Assembly (NCBI RefSeq): GCF_003697815.1
Contig: NZ_RDQG01000039.1
Coordinates: 23,803 to 87,802 of the forward strand
DNA from: Halalkalicoccus subterraneus
GTDB lineage: Archaea > Halobacteriota > Halobacteria > Halobacteriales > Halalkalicoccaceae
Direction: 5' to 3'
Length of the DNA: 64,000 nucleotides
Part shown: in pieces, positions 34,337 through 43,547 of the stretch
Layout: each line of letters starts with the position of its first letter
How positions within the stretch are numbered: the first letter of the stretch is position 1
Position numbers and translations under genes: made by a program
The notes under the pieces: model-generated
The model's input: the letters and a program-made list of their open reading frames with translations, nothing else
What the model was told of the DNA's origin: nothing
The model's database searches: none

Positions 34337-34711
34337 ATGTCACTGGAGCAGTCTGCAGACACCTCTCTCAGCAAGCAGCTACAGATCCTTTGCGATGATG
34401 CTCCTCAACGCTTTAATCTGTTAGAACGTTATATAGAAGATCTTAGACAGGCTCTCGAACAGACGGATCGGAACTACGCCTCAGCAAAACAGCTGTATGC
34501 AATATGGGATGATCCGCCGTTTCAGCCACAGATCCTCGGCCAGCTCCTGAGTACTGCCGCGGGTCTCGAAATTTTACAGGTTTATACCCATCGGAGCAAT
34601 CACAATCGGTACGACCTCACTGCGTACGATTCGGCACGGATGGGGCGGCTTATACTACTGTTTACCGATGGGACAGCGTCAACGAGCGATGCGGAGCCTT
34701 CCGAGCGATAG
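34337..34711 (+). CDS. Hypothetical helical protein
   Basis: This protein is about 124 residues long from ATG 34337 and predicted to be mainly helical (SKQLQILCDDAPQRFNLLER, RQALEQTDRNYASAKQLY). The C-terminal part (LQVYTHRSNHNRYDLTAY) could form a winged-helix wing. It converges with the PadR gene with an 8-base gap. No family is recognised. Confidence 0.45.
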   Translation: MSLEQSADTSLSKQLQILCDDAPQRFNLLERYIEDLRQALEQTDRNYASAKQLYAIWDDPPFQPQILGQLLSTAAGLEILQVYTHRSNHNRYDLTAYDSARMGRLILLFTDGTASTSDAEPSER

Positions 34712-34718
34712 CTTTTCT

Positions 34719-35009
34719 TCAGGCTGTGTTGAGAGTGTCCTGGAGATACTGGTGCTCCCACTCTCTCCGAGCGTCAATTTCGCGTTGCCCACGCGCTGTG
34801 AGTGCATAGCTATTTGTTCGACGATCCATCTGTGATTTTTCGACAAGGCCTTTGTTGACGAGTGTATCGAGATTCGGGTAGAGTCGCCCATGGTGGATTT
34901 CTGTCTCATAGTACTCCTCGAGTTCGTCTTTGAGTGCGAGCCCGTGCGGTTCGTCCAATCCACTGATCACGTACAAGAGATCCCGCTGGAAGCCGGTGAG
35001 ATCATACAT
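34719..35009 (-). CDS. PadR-type transcriptional regulator
   Basis: This 96-residue protein carries a winged helix of the PadR kind: TGFQRDLLYVISGLDEPHGL, then HHGRLYPNLDTLVNKGLVEK and a wing SYALTARGQREID. PadR proteins are usually repressors. A broken relative lies 150 bases upstream at 35.2 kb. The target is unknown. Confidence 0.75.
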   Translation of the reverse strand: MYDLTGFQRDLLYVISGLDEPHGLALKDELEEYYETEIHHGRLYPNLDTLVNKGLVEKSQMDRRTNSYALTARGQREIDARREWEHQYLQDTLNTA

Positions 35010-35159
35010 AGTGTTATATTGACTAGCAACGTTGTCAACTTATCGCATCGTCTACGCTATGAATGTAGCTGATTTAATACTATGCTGGCTTACGGCAATG
35101 AAAATAGCGAGCCCTTCCATTTGACCCCAATTCCCTCTCTTCACGTGGCTCGTAGGATA

Positions 35160-35345
35160 TTACTCGACAAGGGTGTGGATATCACTAGCCTGGTCGTCGT
35201 CAGTGATGAGTTTCGACGTTCGCCAGGTGAGTTCCCCAAACAATAGCTCGTAGCCCGTCTCGGGCAGTTCGTACTGATTCGTTCGCTTGTCGAGTTCACT
35301 TTTCGCAACGAGCCCTCGTTTGACGGGATCGTCGAGGTTGGGCAA
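35160..35345 (-). pseudogene. PadR fragment
   Basis: PNLDDPVKRGLVAKSELDKR matches PNLDTLVNKGLVEKSQMDRR of the intact PadR protein at 34.7 kb. A stop codon lies directly upstream, and the N-terminal helix-turn-helix is absent. It is the 3' remnant of a duplicated PadR gene. Confidence 0.6.
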
Positions 35346-35418
35346 TCAGCAGTTCGTTCATGCGGTCAACTCACGAGCGTTACGTCGATCCATCTACAAA
35401 TTCTCTGCATACCCCCGA

Positions 35419-35703
35419 TTAGCGGCGAGCCTCAATCTGAAGGAAGACACCGACCGCGACCATCCCTATGAGGAGAATATGATGGGGATTATCTCGGTTA
35501 GAAACCGTACATGTAAGGATCGCTACCATTACTGCCACAGTCCAATAGGTCGTCTGATCAAGGCGTTTGCGCCACGTCGTCATACAATTCATCTCTCCAC
35601 GGTAGAGGTGAGCCATGGCCGATCTAAGTCCGCCGCTCTCATCGACGATTTCTCGTCCGAACTCGTTGGATAGAATTCCTCGTCGTTTGACTCTTCCATA
35701 CAT
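35419..35703 (-). pseudogene. DUF2270-like membrane protein fragment
   Basis: The frame contains MAHLYRGEMNCMTTWRKRLD, TTYWTVAVMVAILTCTVSNRDNPHHILLIG and FLQIEARR, typical of the N-terminal half of haloarchaeal DUF2270 membrane proteins. It stops right after EARR, where the family continues for more than 100 residues. The PadR remnant follows, so a deletion probably joined the two relics. Confidence 0.6.
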
Positions 35704-35811
35704 AATGTTACCGCCTACTAACTATTGACGTTGGCTCTACAATCAGTGTCTCAATCGTACTGCTCTTCTGCCGCAAGACTAGCAAAAACGGCTCAGAAAC
35801 GCGACTCTCTG

Positions 35812-36072
35812 CTATGATTGGATCTTCTCAACGATCTCCGTTGCCTGCTCTTTTGCTTTGTCCTCGCCAACGGTTTTCTTGATCAGAACGCTTTGGACTT
35901 CCCAGTCATCACTATCATCCTTCTCACCGGTTCGCACCTCGGCGCCCTCTGAAACGGATTCGGCGGGTTCTTTCGCCCAATCAGGTGTCCGAATCGTCTC
36001 ATACTGATCGGGATCGCGAAAGCGCACGTGGATATAGTCGTCCTCGGTCTCAACGGATTGAATTTCGGGCAT
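35812..36072 (-). CDS. Small acidic hypothetical protein
   Basis: This protein is about 86 residues long (MPEIQSVETEDDYIHVRFRD...), beta strands first and then a charged helix (DKAKEQATEIVEKIQ). It looks like the compact acidic proteins common in haloarchaea. ATG codons at 36075 and 36093 are alternatives. No family is recognised. Confidence 0.5.
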   Translation of the reverse strand: MPEIQSVETEDDYIHVRFRDPDQYETIRTPDWAKEPAESVSEGAEVRTGEKDDSDDWEVQSVLIKKTVGEDKAKEQATEIVEKIQS

Positions 36073-36154
36073 CATTCGTAATACAACAGCCACCGTCTAA
36101 ACAATTAGGGAGGAGTAATACTATGAAAACAACTCCACAGGGAGACAAAGGAGA

Positions 36155-37207
36155 TCAAGAGTCGTCAAAGTCAGTATTCGACCGAACAACAGCATCTGAG
36201 AGCTGTGAATTAAATGGAAATTTGTCAGCCATTCGCTGGGCTATAATCGTCAAACGAATAATATAGGAACTCAAGAGAAGAAATGGTACAAATCCCGCAA
36301 TCAGAACGGCTGGGATAAGCACAGTTAGAGTCGCTGACGACACCAACGGCACAGAGGCTGGGGCTGTATACAACAACATTACAATGACACTTGAGAGCTG
36401 TACTGGGAGTCCAATATAGAGGAGGAACCGAGAGAGTTCCGCTACTTCAGATTCGATAAACGTTGTCTGAAACATTCGGGTTGCGACGACAATATACTCC
36501 AATTTATCAGTCAATTGATCGAGTTGTTCCGTGACTTGGTCGGTAAACTCGTCGGAATGCTCCATTTGAAGATACCAGGCCCGATGAGCGTGGTTCTCGT
36601 AATCCGCATTTACAGAGGTAAATAATGCATGTTTCAACTCACTCGCTGGATGTTCAAGGAACTCCACTACCTGATCGGTATGTGCCTGAAATCCAGTAAT
36701 GAGGTCTTCAAGTTCGTTATGAGCCCTCTTTGTTCGGGCTTGTGATGAGAGTTGTTCGAGAGACTCCAGATCGTCGCGTACATTTGCAAAGAGAAACAGG
36801 AAGAAGATAGCAGGTTTCACTGGCATGACTGACTGGCTGATCGTTTTGCTAATATCTTCACGATACGAGATTGTTTCAGCCATCTCAGCTCGGATTTCGT
36901 CAGGTGATTCAAGTTCTCGTCCGAGGAGAAACTGGCTGAGTGAAGTAATAATAGAAATAAGTGTGAAATTAGCCGTGATCAGCGCGAACAGTAAGAAGAG
37001 AATAGGTCTTTCTGACTCCAATGGAATAAACCCCAACGACATGACTACTAGTAACGTACCAGCCAGGAGGACAATCTGAAAGATACTCACTAGCATTCGG
37101 TTACCCGTCACTATGATCCACTCCCAAGGGCCATCCACGAGTAGAGAAAATTCGAACATAAGCCACGATGTGAAGTTGGTTTTCGTCGTCTGTGTTAATC
37201 TGCCCAT
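36155..37207 (-). CDS. Integral membrane protein of unknown function
   Basis: This 350-residue protein has two N-terminal membrane helices (about 38-60 and 68-93), a long helical cytoplasmic region with Glu/Gln-rich coiled-coil potential (about 100-250), and two C-terminal helices (about 263-285 and 290-318). This 2 + 2 layout recalls receptor-like or scaffold proteins, but no domain is recognised. It stands alone. Confidence 0.55.
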   Translation of the reverse strand: MGRLTQTTKTNFTSWLMFEFSLLVDGPWEWIIVTGNRMLVSIFQIVLLAGTLLVVMSLGFIPLESERPILFLLFALITANFTLISIITSLSQFLLGRELESPDEIRAEMAETISYREDISKTISQSVMPVKPAIFFLFLFANVRDDLESLEQLSSQARTKRAHNELEDLITGFQAHTDQVVEFLEHPASELKHALFTSVNADYENHAHRAWYLQMEHSDEFTDQVTEQLDQLTDKLEYIVVATRMFQTTFIESEVAELSRFLLYIGLPVQLSSVIVMLLYTAPASVPLVSSATLTVLIPAVLIAGFVPFLLLSSYIIRLTIIAQRMADKFPFNSQLSDAVVRSNTDFDDS

Positions 37208-37712
37208 GATCTTGTCCCTATGAAACAGCTAAGAAATACTGGCTGCAATTCAACTAGACTTTCGAAAATCAATAATCGTTGGTCGTGATATGCTATATTC
37301 ACTAATATCGTTGCGTGTGAATAAGGTTCTGGGTAACAATATCGATTTCGGGCGAAACTAGTACTCGCGCTGATTCTATACCATCAATAAATATCATAAA
37401 TTAATATTTAAATAAACATATTATATATATATCAACCCTCATCAATAAGACTAGCTGCGACGGTTCAGACATCACTACAATCACGATCAACTGAAGCAGG
37501 CGTTCAATGGACGAGCTCTTACTGAGGTGATGGAGGACTACACAGGGCCATGATGTTGATTATAATGTTTTGTTTATATTTCAAGGAGATCAGTTGATTA
37601 ATAACTAGTGTCATGGGGATCTGTAAAACATTTGTATGAACTATTCTCGTTAGTGTCGTATTATCTATTATATCCCCCAATCTTTTATTATTCTTGAGTC
37701 CTAGTCGGATCG
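37208..37712. other. AT-rich intergenic region
   Basis: About 500 bases with no gene. 37380-37435 is extremely AT-rich (long runs of TATATA and TTTAAATA). No ORB-like repeat accompanies it, so I do not call it an origin. Confidence 0.4.
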
Positions 37713-37946
37713 ATGGGAGATTTCAGAAAGTTGTGGGATAGGATTGGTATTGGTGGTGTGATCATTCTTGGATTGGCACTTTTTTTCTTCCCAGAACCAA
37801 CAACATCCTTTATCGGAGTCATCATTATTATAACCGCTACTCTAACGTGGCTGGAAGGCTGGTACAGCAGCCGAAAACTAATATTCAAACTTCAGACAAT
37901 GAGAATCAATGAATTTGGAAGTATAGTAGATATAGGTACACCTTAG
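37713..37946 (+). CDS. Small two-helix membrane protein
   Basis: This 77-residue protein has two hydrophobic segments (IGIGGVIILGLALFFF and TTSFIGVIIIITATLTWL) separated by a Pro-containing turn. No family is recognised. Base composition is more AT-rich than in neighbouring genes. Confidence 0.4.
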   Translation: MGDFRKLWDRIGIGGVIILGLALFFFPEPTTSFIGVIIIITATLTWLEGWYSSRKLIFKLQTMRINEFGSIVDIGTP

Positions 37947-37996
37947 TTGAACAAGTAAACAGAGGAAACGAGGAAATAAAGACGTGGGTAGCTATA

Positions 37997-38032
37997 GTGG
38001 AAGTCCCGTCCTTTAGGATAGGAAAATGTCAC
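37997..38032 (+). mobile_element. IS605/IS1341-type right-end relic (omega-RNA-like hairpin)
   Basis: GTGGAAGTCCCGTCC, then TTTAGGATAGG and ATGTCAC, has the layout seen at the right end of haloarchaeal tnpB elements, where it forms the 3' scaffold of the guide RNA. The hairpin stem is partly mispaired, and no tnpB gene lies upstream, so it is an orphan end. Confidence 0.45.
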
Positions 38033-38435
38033 CCTGGGATCGTAGAGCGAACAACCACGTCGTCGCCCTGTTATGGCCACGCCTACTGTCGTCGCTACGC
38101 TGGCGATCATACCCCTCCGTTTCATCGTTCTCTCCTCATTTTACTATGTTTGCTCAGATCCCGGTTACCGCAATCAAGCAATAGAGACAGTCGGCTATCA
38201 AACGTGGTAAAACCACCGTTATCGGAACCGCCGGCCTGTCCGGAACGAGGCGGTGCTCACTCGCATCCGCTCGCTGCGTGCCTGTCCTCGCCGTCTCCCT
38301 CGCTGTGCTCAGTCGGCGGCTGCGACCATCCTCCCGGCCGGCGGACGCTTGTACCGTCGGACACGATAGAACCGCCTACCAGACGGGAGAGTTACCAGAA
38401 AATCTGACTCTTGAAATCGGGATAGGAAAGGGAGA
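38033..38435. other. Intergenic region without recognisable gene
   Basis: About 400 bases, locally GC-rich (38220-38345), with stops in all frames at short distance and no conserved motif seen. The pseudogene on the minus strand begins to read at 38436. Confidence 0.3.
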
Positions 38436-39295
38436 TTAGGTGCTCTTGCCGCCATCCGTCGCGACTTCGGCGTTCACGAGTACATCCATCTCAGCGGCTG
38501 CGTCTGACGTGATTTCCTCTCGATCGTTGCTGTCGTCCTGCTAAACATAGTCGGAATCAGTCGATGGAGAAGAAGTCTGTATCCGTGTCTAATGGGTGGA
38601 ACCCCCTGATTTGCCAAGGATCTTCTTACCGCCAGTTGTGTTGCGGAACCCGAACCCATCCTGGTTGTCGATCTCATTAGTGAGATCACGAACGTGACTT
38701 ATCGAGTAACGCCGTCGAGAACCGAAGACTGAATCTTAGAAGCGGACATAGCAGTCCTAGCACGGAAGAGCTCGATCTTGATTCCTTGACCTCTCTCGTT
38801 TCGATCGAGAACAGCAGCAGGTTTCCGATCGATTGGTGGCACGTGCGGATCAACTCCCATCTCCTCCAAGCGCGATTCGTGAATGTACAGATCACCGTTC
38901 TCGGGATGATACACTAGTCCGAGGGCGGCGAGAACGTCCGGAAGGTACTTGTCAATCGTCGGTTGCGACGATCCGGCTACGTCCTCGATCGTTGCGACAA
39001 GTGTCCCCTCAAGAATATTCTGGTCCAGCCCAACAGTGTCCCTGATTCGGTCACAGAGACCTTGTGTTTTTCTTCCAGGGTCGTGGGATTACACTCCTGT
39101 TCTTGATCATCCTGCTGCTCACGCTTCTCCTCGATCCTGCCGAGTCGACCACCGTCCTGATACTCGCGGATCGCATACGCGAACATGATACCAGGGTTCT
39201 CGCCGTTGGATCGGGCGAACGAGGAAAACGCCTCCTTCGTTAGTGGGTTGGACGGCCGTGGCAGGGACCGGAGGGGACCTTTTCGGTTCAGTCAT
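38436..39295 (-). pseudogene. Plasmid gene broken by several frameshifts and stops
   Basis: Reading from ATG 39295 (MTEPK), sense moves between frames. A run AAAA near 39282 shifts into PLRSLPRPSNPLTKEAF and IMFAYAIREYQDGGRLGR. A run AAAAA near 39075 shifts into QGLCDRIRDTVGLDQNI, then a helix-turn-helix-like stretch SSQPTIDKYLPDVLAAL. A third shift near 38725 gives SISHVRDLTNEIDNQDGFGF. In-frame stops follow before MDVLVNAEVATDGGKST. The family is not identified; a DNA-binding or replication-associated plasmid protein is possible. Two lesions are in A-runs, so sequencing error must be considered. Confidence 0.5.
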
Positions 39296-39322
39296 CGTTG
39301 ATGTAGATTACTCTTCGAGTTG

Positions 39323-39544
39323 TCAGAGTCGTGCGTTTGCGACCTTCCGGCTCATGATGGCCGAGTCATCATTGTCCTTGAACCGGCGGAGCGCCGAGTA
39401 GACAGTGTCGTAGTTCGCGTCGAGTACATCAACAATCTCTTGAGTACCGGCGGCACCGCCGAGATCGCGGATCGTCTGGATATAATCCGTCTCCTCGTAT
39501 TTTGTGGCGTAGCGCCCGGAATCCGGATCCACGCTCTCGCCCAT
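39323..39544 (-). CDS. Small winged-helix protein
   Basis: This 73-residue protein (YIQTIRDLGGAAGTQEIVDVLDANYDTVYSALRRFKDN) has a classic HTH with TQEIVDVLDANYDTVYSALRR as helices 2 and 3. It starts with ATG 39544. It precedes the frameshifted gene by 28 bases on the same strand, so it may have regulated it. Confidence 0.55.
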   Translation of the reverse strand: MGESVDPDSGRYATKYEETDYIQTIRDLGGAAGTQEIVDVLDANYDTVYSALRRFKDNDDSAIMSRKVANARL

Positions 39545-39815
39545 CCTTGGACATAGGGATCGGGCTCGTGGCCATCACAGATAGTTATGTCGCACTCCTA
39601 TTATATAACACCTACCCAGATAAATTTGATGGAAAATTTTTACTAATACAAGTACTTGTGGTGGATAGGGAAGCTCGGTCCTATTAGGCGTTGAATCACC
39701 CCGGTGCAGGGACACCGAGGCCAGGTTTCTCTGGATCAGGAAACCCATAAACACGAACATTGCGAGCACAAAAGAAGGTATCGACAAACGAACGATCCGC
39801 GCAGCTACTGAGAGC

Positions 39816-40244
39816 ATGAGCACCGACCGCCACGCCGGCGAGGCCGGCGAATTCGACATCTACAGCGAGAGCGGCTTAGTGTACTGCGTCCGCCTGATCA
39901 CCGAGACCTGTGACTGTAAGAGCGCGACGTACCAAGACGGCGCGTGTAAGCACCAGCACCGCGTCGAGATGATGATCGCCGCTCGCGAAGAGTATCGCGG
40001 ACTCGGTGATTCGACGGTCGAACACCGACCAGCCGACGATGCAGCGGTCGTGACCGACAGCGGTGTTGTGGTCGAGACCGCTACACAGGGTGACCAAAAG
40101 GCTCAAATCACCGGCCCGTATCTTGAGCCTCCGGAGCAGGCTGGTGCGACATACTGGAGGTACGAGGACTGTGGCCGCGAGTCGCTCCGACGTGGGGACA
40201 TAGAGCACTTCGAGTTCTACGCCGAGGAGTGCGTGCTCCGATGA
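39816..40244 (+). CDS. SWIM zinc-finger protein
   Basis: This 142-residue protein has CxC at residues 32 and 34 and CxH at 44 and 46 (ETCDCKSATYQDGACKHQHR), the SWIM metal-binding pattern found in DNA- or protein-binding proteins. The N-terminal strands (FDIYSESGLVYCVRLI) fit a compact SWIM domain. A C-terminal domain (YWRYEDCGRESLRRGDIEHFEF) adds two further Cys. Stand-alone small SWIM proteins are common on haloarchaeal plasmids, with unknown targets. Confidence 0.7.
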   Translation: MSTDRHAGEAGEFDIYSESGLVYCVRLITETCDCKSATYQDGACKHQHRVEMMIAAREEYRGLGDSTVEHRPADDAAVVTDSGVVVETATQGDQKAQITGPYLEPPEQAGATYWRYEDCGRESLRRGDIEHFEFYAEECVLR

Positions 40245-40293
40245 GTCCCGAGGATTTGACTACCGATCAGACAGTTCTCTTTTTTAGCAGGGC

Positions 40294-40488
40294 GTGTTGC
40301 CCCTCCAAGGAGTGATCGACCTCAATCTCGCGTTATCCTTTATCGGAGGACTAATCCTGTCGTTGGGTGTCATCTCGGATTTCATCAAACAGATGTCTGG
40401 CCGGAGGGAGTGCCTCCCGCACCGGCGTACGTCTTTAGCTACTGTCGGTCCGATCATCGCCAGGGTAAAGCCGTTAGGGGCGGACTGA
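40294..40488 (+). pseudogene. Possible antiporter N-terminal remnant
   Basis: The frame starts with GTG and reads NLALSFIGGLILSLGVISDFIK, which resembles the first helix of haloarchaeal NhaP-type cation/proton antiporters. The sequence afterwards is not hydrophobic. A short remnant is more likely than a functional 64-residue protein. Confidence 0.25.
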
Positions 40489-40495
40489 TATCGTG

Positions 40496-41041
40496 ATGCC
40501 CGACAACCCGCAGAAACAGCCGAGCGACGAGGTGGACGTCAATCAGATCCAGCAGTCGAAGACGGAGGGCGAGGCGTATCAGACGTCGGTATCGTACATG
40601 GCAAACACCGTCGCCAACGACGGAGCTACGAAGGAGGAAGGCGAGTATGTCGTCGGGTACGCACAGGAGGAGGCCGAGGGGATGTACGAGCTCGTCGGTG
40701 AGGGGGAGTTTGAGTTTGTCGAACCGGACGAGGAGAACTGCCACCTTGAGGTCGTCATTGCGGACGCCGGGGACAAACGCTTCATCCCATACTGCGACGT
40801 GACCGCGACACTCGAACGCGACAGTGAGGAGTACGGCCCATTCGAACTGCCGTTCCTCTGGCACCCGGGTGTCTATCACTACGGGTCGAACGTCGAGGTA
40901 TCCGAATCGGGCACGTACGACCTTCACGTCACGATCGGACCGCCGGAATTCGGCCGCCACGACGAACAGAACGGCGATCGCTACGGCGAGACCGTCACGG
41001 TAACGTTCGAGTCGATCGACGTAGAGACCGGCCAGGACTGA
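40496..41041 (+). CDS. P19/Tp34-like iron-transport protein
   Basis: This protein is about 181 residues long. YVVGYAQEEAEGMYELVGEG, KRFIPYCDVTATLE and HPGVYHYGSNVEVSESGTYDLHVTI match the P19-type Fe/Cu-binding family (periplasmic iron transport proteins). The Met and His of these motifs probably bind metal. No signal peptide is visible, unlike bacterial P19, so either it stays in the cytoplasm or the start is wrong. Usually a partner FTR1 permease is nearby; none is present. Confidence 0.7.
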   Translation: MPDNPQKQPSDEVDVNQIQQSKTEGEAYQTSVSYMANTVANDGATKEEGEYVVGYAQEEAEGMYELVGEGEFEFVEPDEENCHLEVVIADAGDKRFIPYCDVTATLERDSEEYGPFELPFLWHPGVYHYGSNVEVSESGTYDLHVTIGPPEFGRHDEQNGDRYGETVTVTFESIDVETGQD

Positions 41042-41447
41042 ACGCCCGAGGGCGACTCCCTGAGTGACTCGTCTGTCCAAAGCACCCTTCGGAGGACTCC
41101 TCAGCGATGTCCGTTTCGGCTGATGCTGATGCGTGCTGTTCATAGAAGCTCGTTACTTGCTAGTTCGGTAAGCACCCTATACGGAAGGTAAATGTCTTCA
41201 TTACCGGGATGAAAAAATCAACAGGATCTACTCGAATCTGGTTGGAAGCAACTTGTTACAGGCCGAATGCAATACCATCCGATGAGAGATTCCTACTAGA
41301 GGGAACGTTGCTCTAGTGTCAACCGGATTAATTCTATATAATGAATCGATGGACAACACAGGGATCTACCCTCTCAATGGTTACCTGACAATGCTTGCAA
41401 AGACAAGCATCCAATCTTTATGCTAATACTTGATACAGTGGGAAAGG
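41042..41447. other. Intergenic region
   Basis: About 400 bases between the P19-like gene and the TrpS relic. No gene, repeat or RNA was recognised. Confidence 0.3.
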
Positions 41448-42370
41448 ATGGTCGATATCATCGGCCATATCGCTCCGTTTTACTTCGCACAGTATCTCCA
41501 AGATCAGACCGGGGCACTCGTCTATATCCCGCTGTCCGACGGTGAGAAATACTTCGCGAAGGATAAATCGATAGCCGAAATCAACACATACACTCGGGAA
41601 AACCTGCGTGAGATACTTGCTGTCGGCTTTGATCCGAATCGGACACGCATCATCATCGACACGGCGGATGCAGATGTTATCTATCCACTTGCAGCGGCGC
41701 TCGTGACCGAAGTAACCCAATCAACAGTGAACGCAACCTATGGAACCCCGGAGAACATCGGGCTCTCGTTCTATCCGGCGATATAAGCAACGCACCTCCC
41801 CTTACCGCAACTGGTCGAGGGGCCACATTCGACACTGGTACCGATTGCAGTCGATCGGGACCCGTATGTCCGTCTCTGTCGGGACATTGCAGCCAAGCAG
41901 CGCTACGACGTCATGAAGCCGGGGCATTACTCTTGAATTCCTGCCGAGTCTTGACGGTCCAGGGAAAATGAGTTCCTCGAGTGACACACCGAGCATCCTG
42001 CTTTCGGATGACCGTGAGACAGCCTTTGAGAAGATTCGGACCTACGCGTACTCCGGTGGCCAATCGAGTGTAGAAGCCCACCGAGAGCATGGTGGGAACC
42101 CCGAGGTTGACGTTCCCTATCAGTTCCTGTACTACTTCTTTGAGGAAAGCGACAAACGAGTCGAGCAGCTTGCGCGTGAGTATCGCGATGGCACGCTGTT
42201 GAGTGGTGAGCTCAAAGAGATCGCAGCGACGAAAATAGCTGACTTCCTTGAAGGCCATCAGAAGCGACGCGCTGCACTCGGTTCACTATATAAGGAGTTA
42301 CGACCCTATCGGCTTACTGCGAACGAACGCCAGACAGCGCGTCGACGACTAGGATACACTGAGGATTTAC
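41448..42370 (+). pseudogene. Tryptophanyl-tRNA synthetase paralogue, decayed
   Basis: The reading follows archaeal TrpS closely: GHIAPFYFAQYLQDQTGALV (end of the HIGH region), then YIPLSDGEKYFAKD and IIIDTADADVIYPLA. A TAA (41784-41786) stands where FYPAVQ is expected (CAA to TAA). The same frame continues ATHLPLPQLVEG and VAVDRDPYVRLCRDIAA-like residues to 41936, then shifts one base into EFLPSLDGPGKMSSSSDTPS, which holds the KMSKS-type loop. The C-terminal domain runs to about 42320. The N-terminus before the HIGH motif is missing. It cannot charge tRNA. Confidence 0.8.
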
Positions 42371-42371
42371 T

Positions 42372-42584
42372 ACCATCCCTCCATAGTTTCCAGACTCCAT
42401 CGCTTAGACTCATCTGGTAAACCCGAAAAACGCCACGTGAATTGGTATAGAGCATCGTAAACTGCTCACTGGTATTATCCAAGCCGATAATCGATACGGT
42501 GGAGTGCGGCGCGTTCTCAGTCCATCCAGGGCAATTCCAAAAAATTGTCCACCTCCGAGCGTTGAACGAGGACGGGTATACCAT
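42372..42584 (-). pseudogene. DUF1579-like protein fragment
   Basis: The minus strand encodes ENAPHSTVSIIGLDNTSEQF, TMLYTNSRGVFRVYQMS and GVWKLWRDG, typical of a haloarchaeal lipocalin-like DUF1579 family. Homology stops after WRDG at about 42372, where the TrpS relic on the other strand begins. Both ends of the original gene are lost. The join is therefore a rearrangement junction. Confidence 0.55.
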
Positions 42585-42709
42585 CTGACTTAGTTAGTAA
42601 AACAGCAATACGTTTAATCTTAGATGATACACCAGGTACTCAGATACCGGATCTCAAACCGTGAGTAAGGTTATTGACTTGGCGATCAAAGCTCTCGATG
42701 TAGAATCCA

Positions 42710-43162
42710 ATGACATCAGAGACATTCGCAAAACTTGAGGGCATTGAAATGGACGATCAAGGAATCGACACATTCCTTCGTGAGCAGGGTATAGGCATAC
42801 TCTCGCTCACCAACGGGCGAGAGGCATACGGAGTCCCGGTCTCGTTTGGATACGATGGCAAGGATAGTTGTTACTTTGTATTCCTTCGTGCGGGCGAACA
42901 GAGCAAGAAGGAGCAGTTCGCCGAGAAGACTGAACGTGCAAGTCTAACAGTCTCCGACGTCACCTCAAAACATGTCTGGACGAGTGTGATCGCATCTGGG
43001 TCACTTCGTGTAATCGGCGATAACGAGTGGAGTAAGCTTGAGACGGCGATCGAGGACAATGCGTGGTATCCGAGTCTTTTCTCTGAGGCCGAGCCCATGC
43101 GAGACTTCCAAGGCTGGGAGCTACAAATCGACGAAGTAACGGGTCAACAGAGCGAAGGATAG
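42710..43162 (+). CDS. Pyridoxamine 5'-phosphate oxidase-like flavin protein
   Basis: This 150-residue protein has the split-barrel pattern of PNPOx-like proteins: IGILSLTNGREAYGVPVSFGYD (about 27-48), CYFVFLRAGEQSKKEQF and ASLTVSDVTSKHVWTSVIASGSLRVI. Such small proteins bind FMN or F420 and include NimA-type nitroreductases. ATG 42710 is the first start. It stands alone in a field of pseudogenes and seems intact. Confidence 0.75.
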   Translation: MTSETFAKLEGIEMDDQGIDTFLREQGIGILSLTNGREAYGVPVSFGYDGKDSCYFVFLRAGEQSKKEQFAEKTERASLTVSDVTSKHVWTSVIASGSLRVIGDNEWSKLETAIEDNAWYPSLFSEAEPMRDFQGWELQIDEVTGQQSEG

Positions 43163-43190
43163 CGATCTGGTGAACCGTCTTCAAACCGTG

Positions 43191-43225
43191 TGATATCCTC
43201 CTCGCCGTAGTGGCGGGGCTTCCAC
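43191..43225 (-). mobile_element. Second IS605-type right-end relic (omega-RNA-like hairpin)
   Basis: The minus strand reads GTGGAAGCCCCGCC, then ACTACGGCGAGGAGGATATC, the same layout as the relic at 38.0 kb. The stem CCCCGCC/GGCGAGG is nearly complete. It lies 28 bases after the flavin protein on the opposite strand with no tnpB nearby. Confidence 0.5.
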
Positions 43226-43547
43226 AAGGCTGGTCCTTCTCCGCGTTATGATGGACTCTCCAAATTTAGCCCTGTTGAAATCCTATTCTTCAGATCCAAC
43301 ACAATATGAAACAGCCGGTTGCTGAAGAGTGCGAATATCGCAGACTCAAACCTCCTCCGAAGGTCGTTTTCAATGTGTTCGAACAGCTTTCCGGTAATCC
43401 TTGACTTTCATTTCGGGTGAATGGTCTGCTCATCTAAAGTTTTTCACCAGTAGTGTGTTTAACTCTGTAAACAGGATTCTCATAGGTAAACTGATGGTAT
43501 AGGGTACTTCAGACGCAGATGATGCCACAGTTAACTGGGAACTTGAC
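43226..43547. other. Intergenic region
   Basis: About 320 bases without a gene. The phrase CCCTGTTGAAATCC near 43272 resembles words found at ends of haloarchaeal insertion sequences, but no second end was found. Confidence 0.25.

Noticed and set aside
37380..37435. AT-rich tract as a second origin
   Set aside because: No ORB-like repeats and no orc gene are adjacent.
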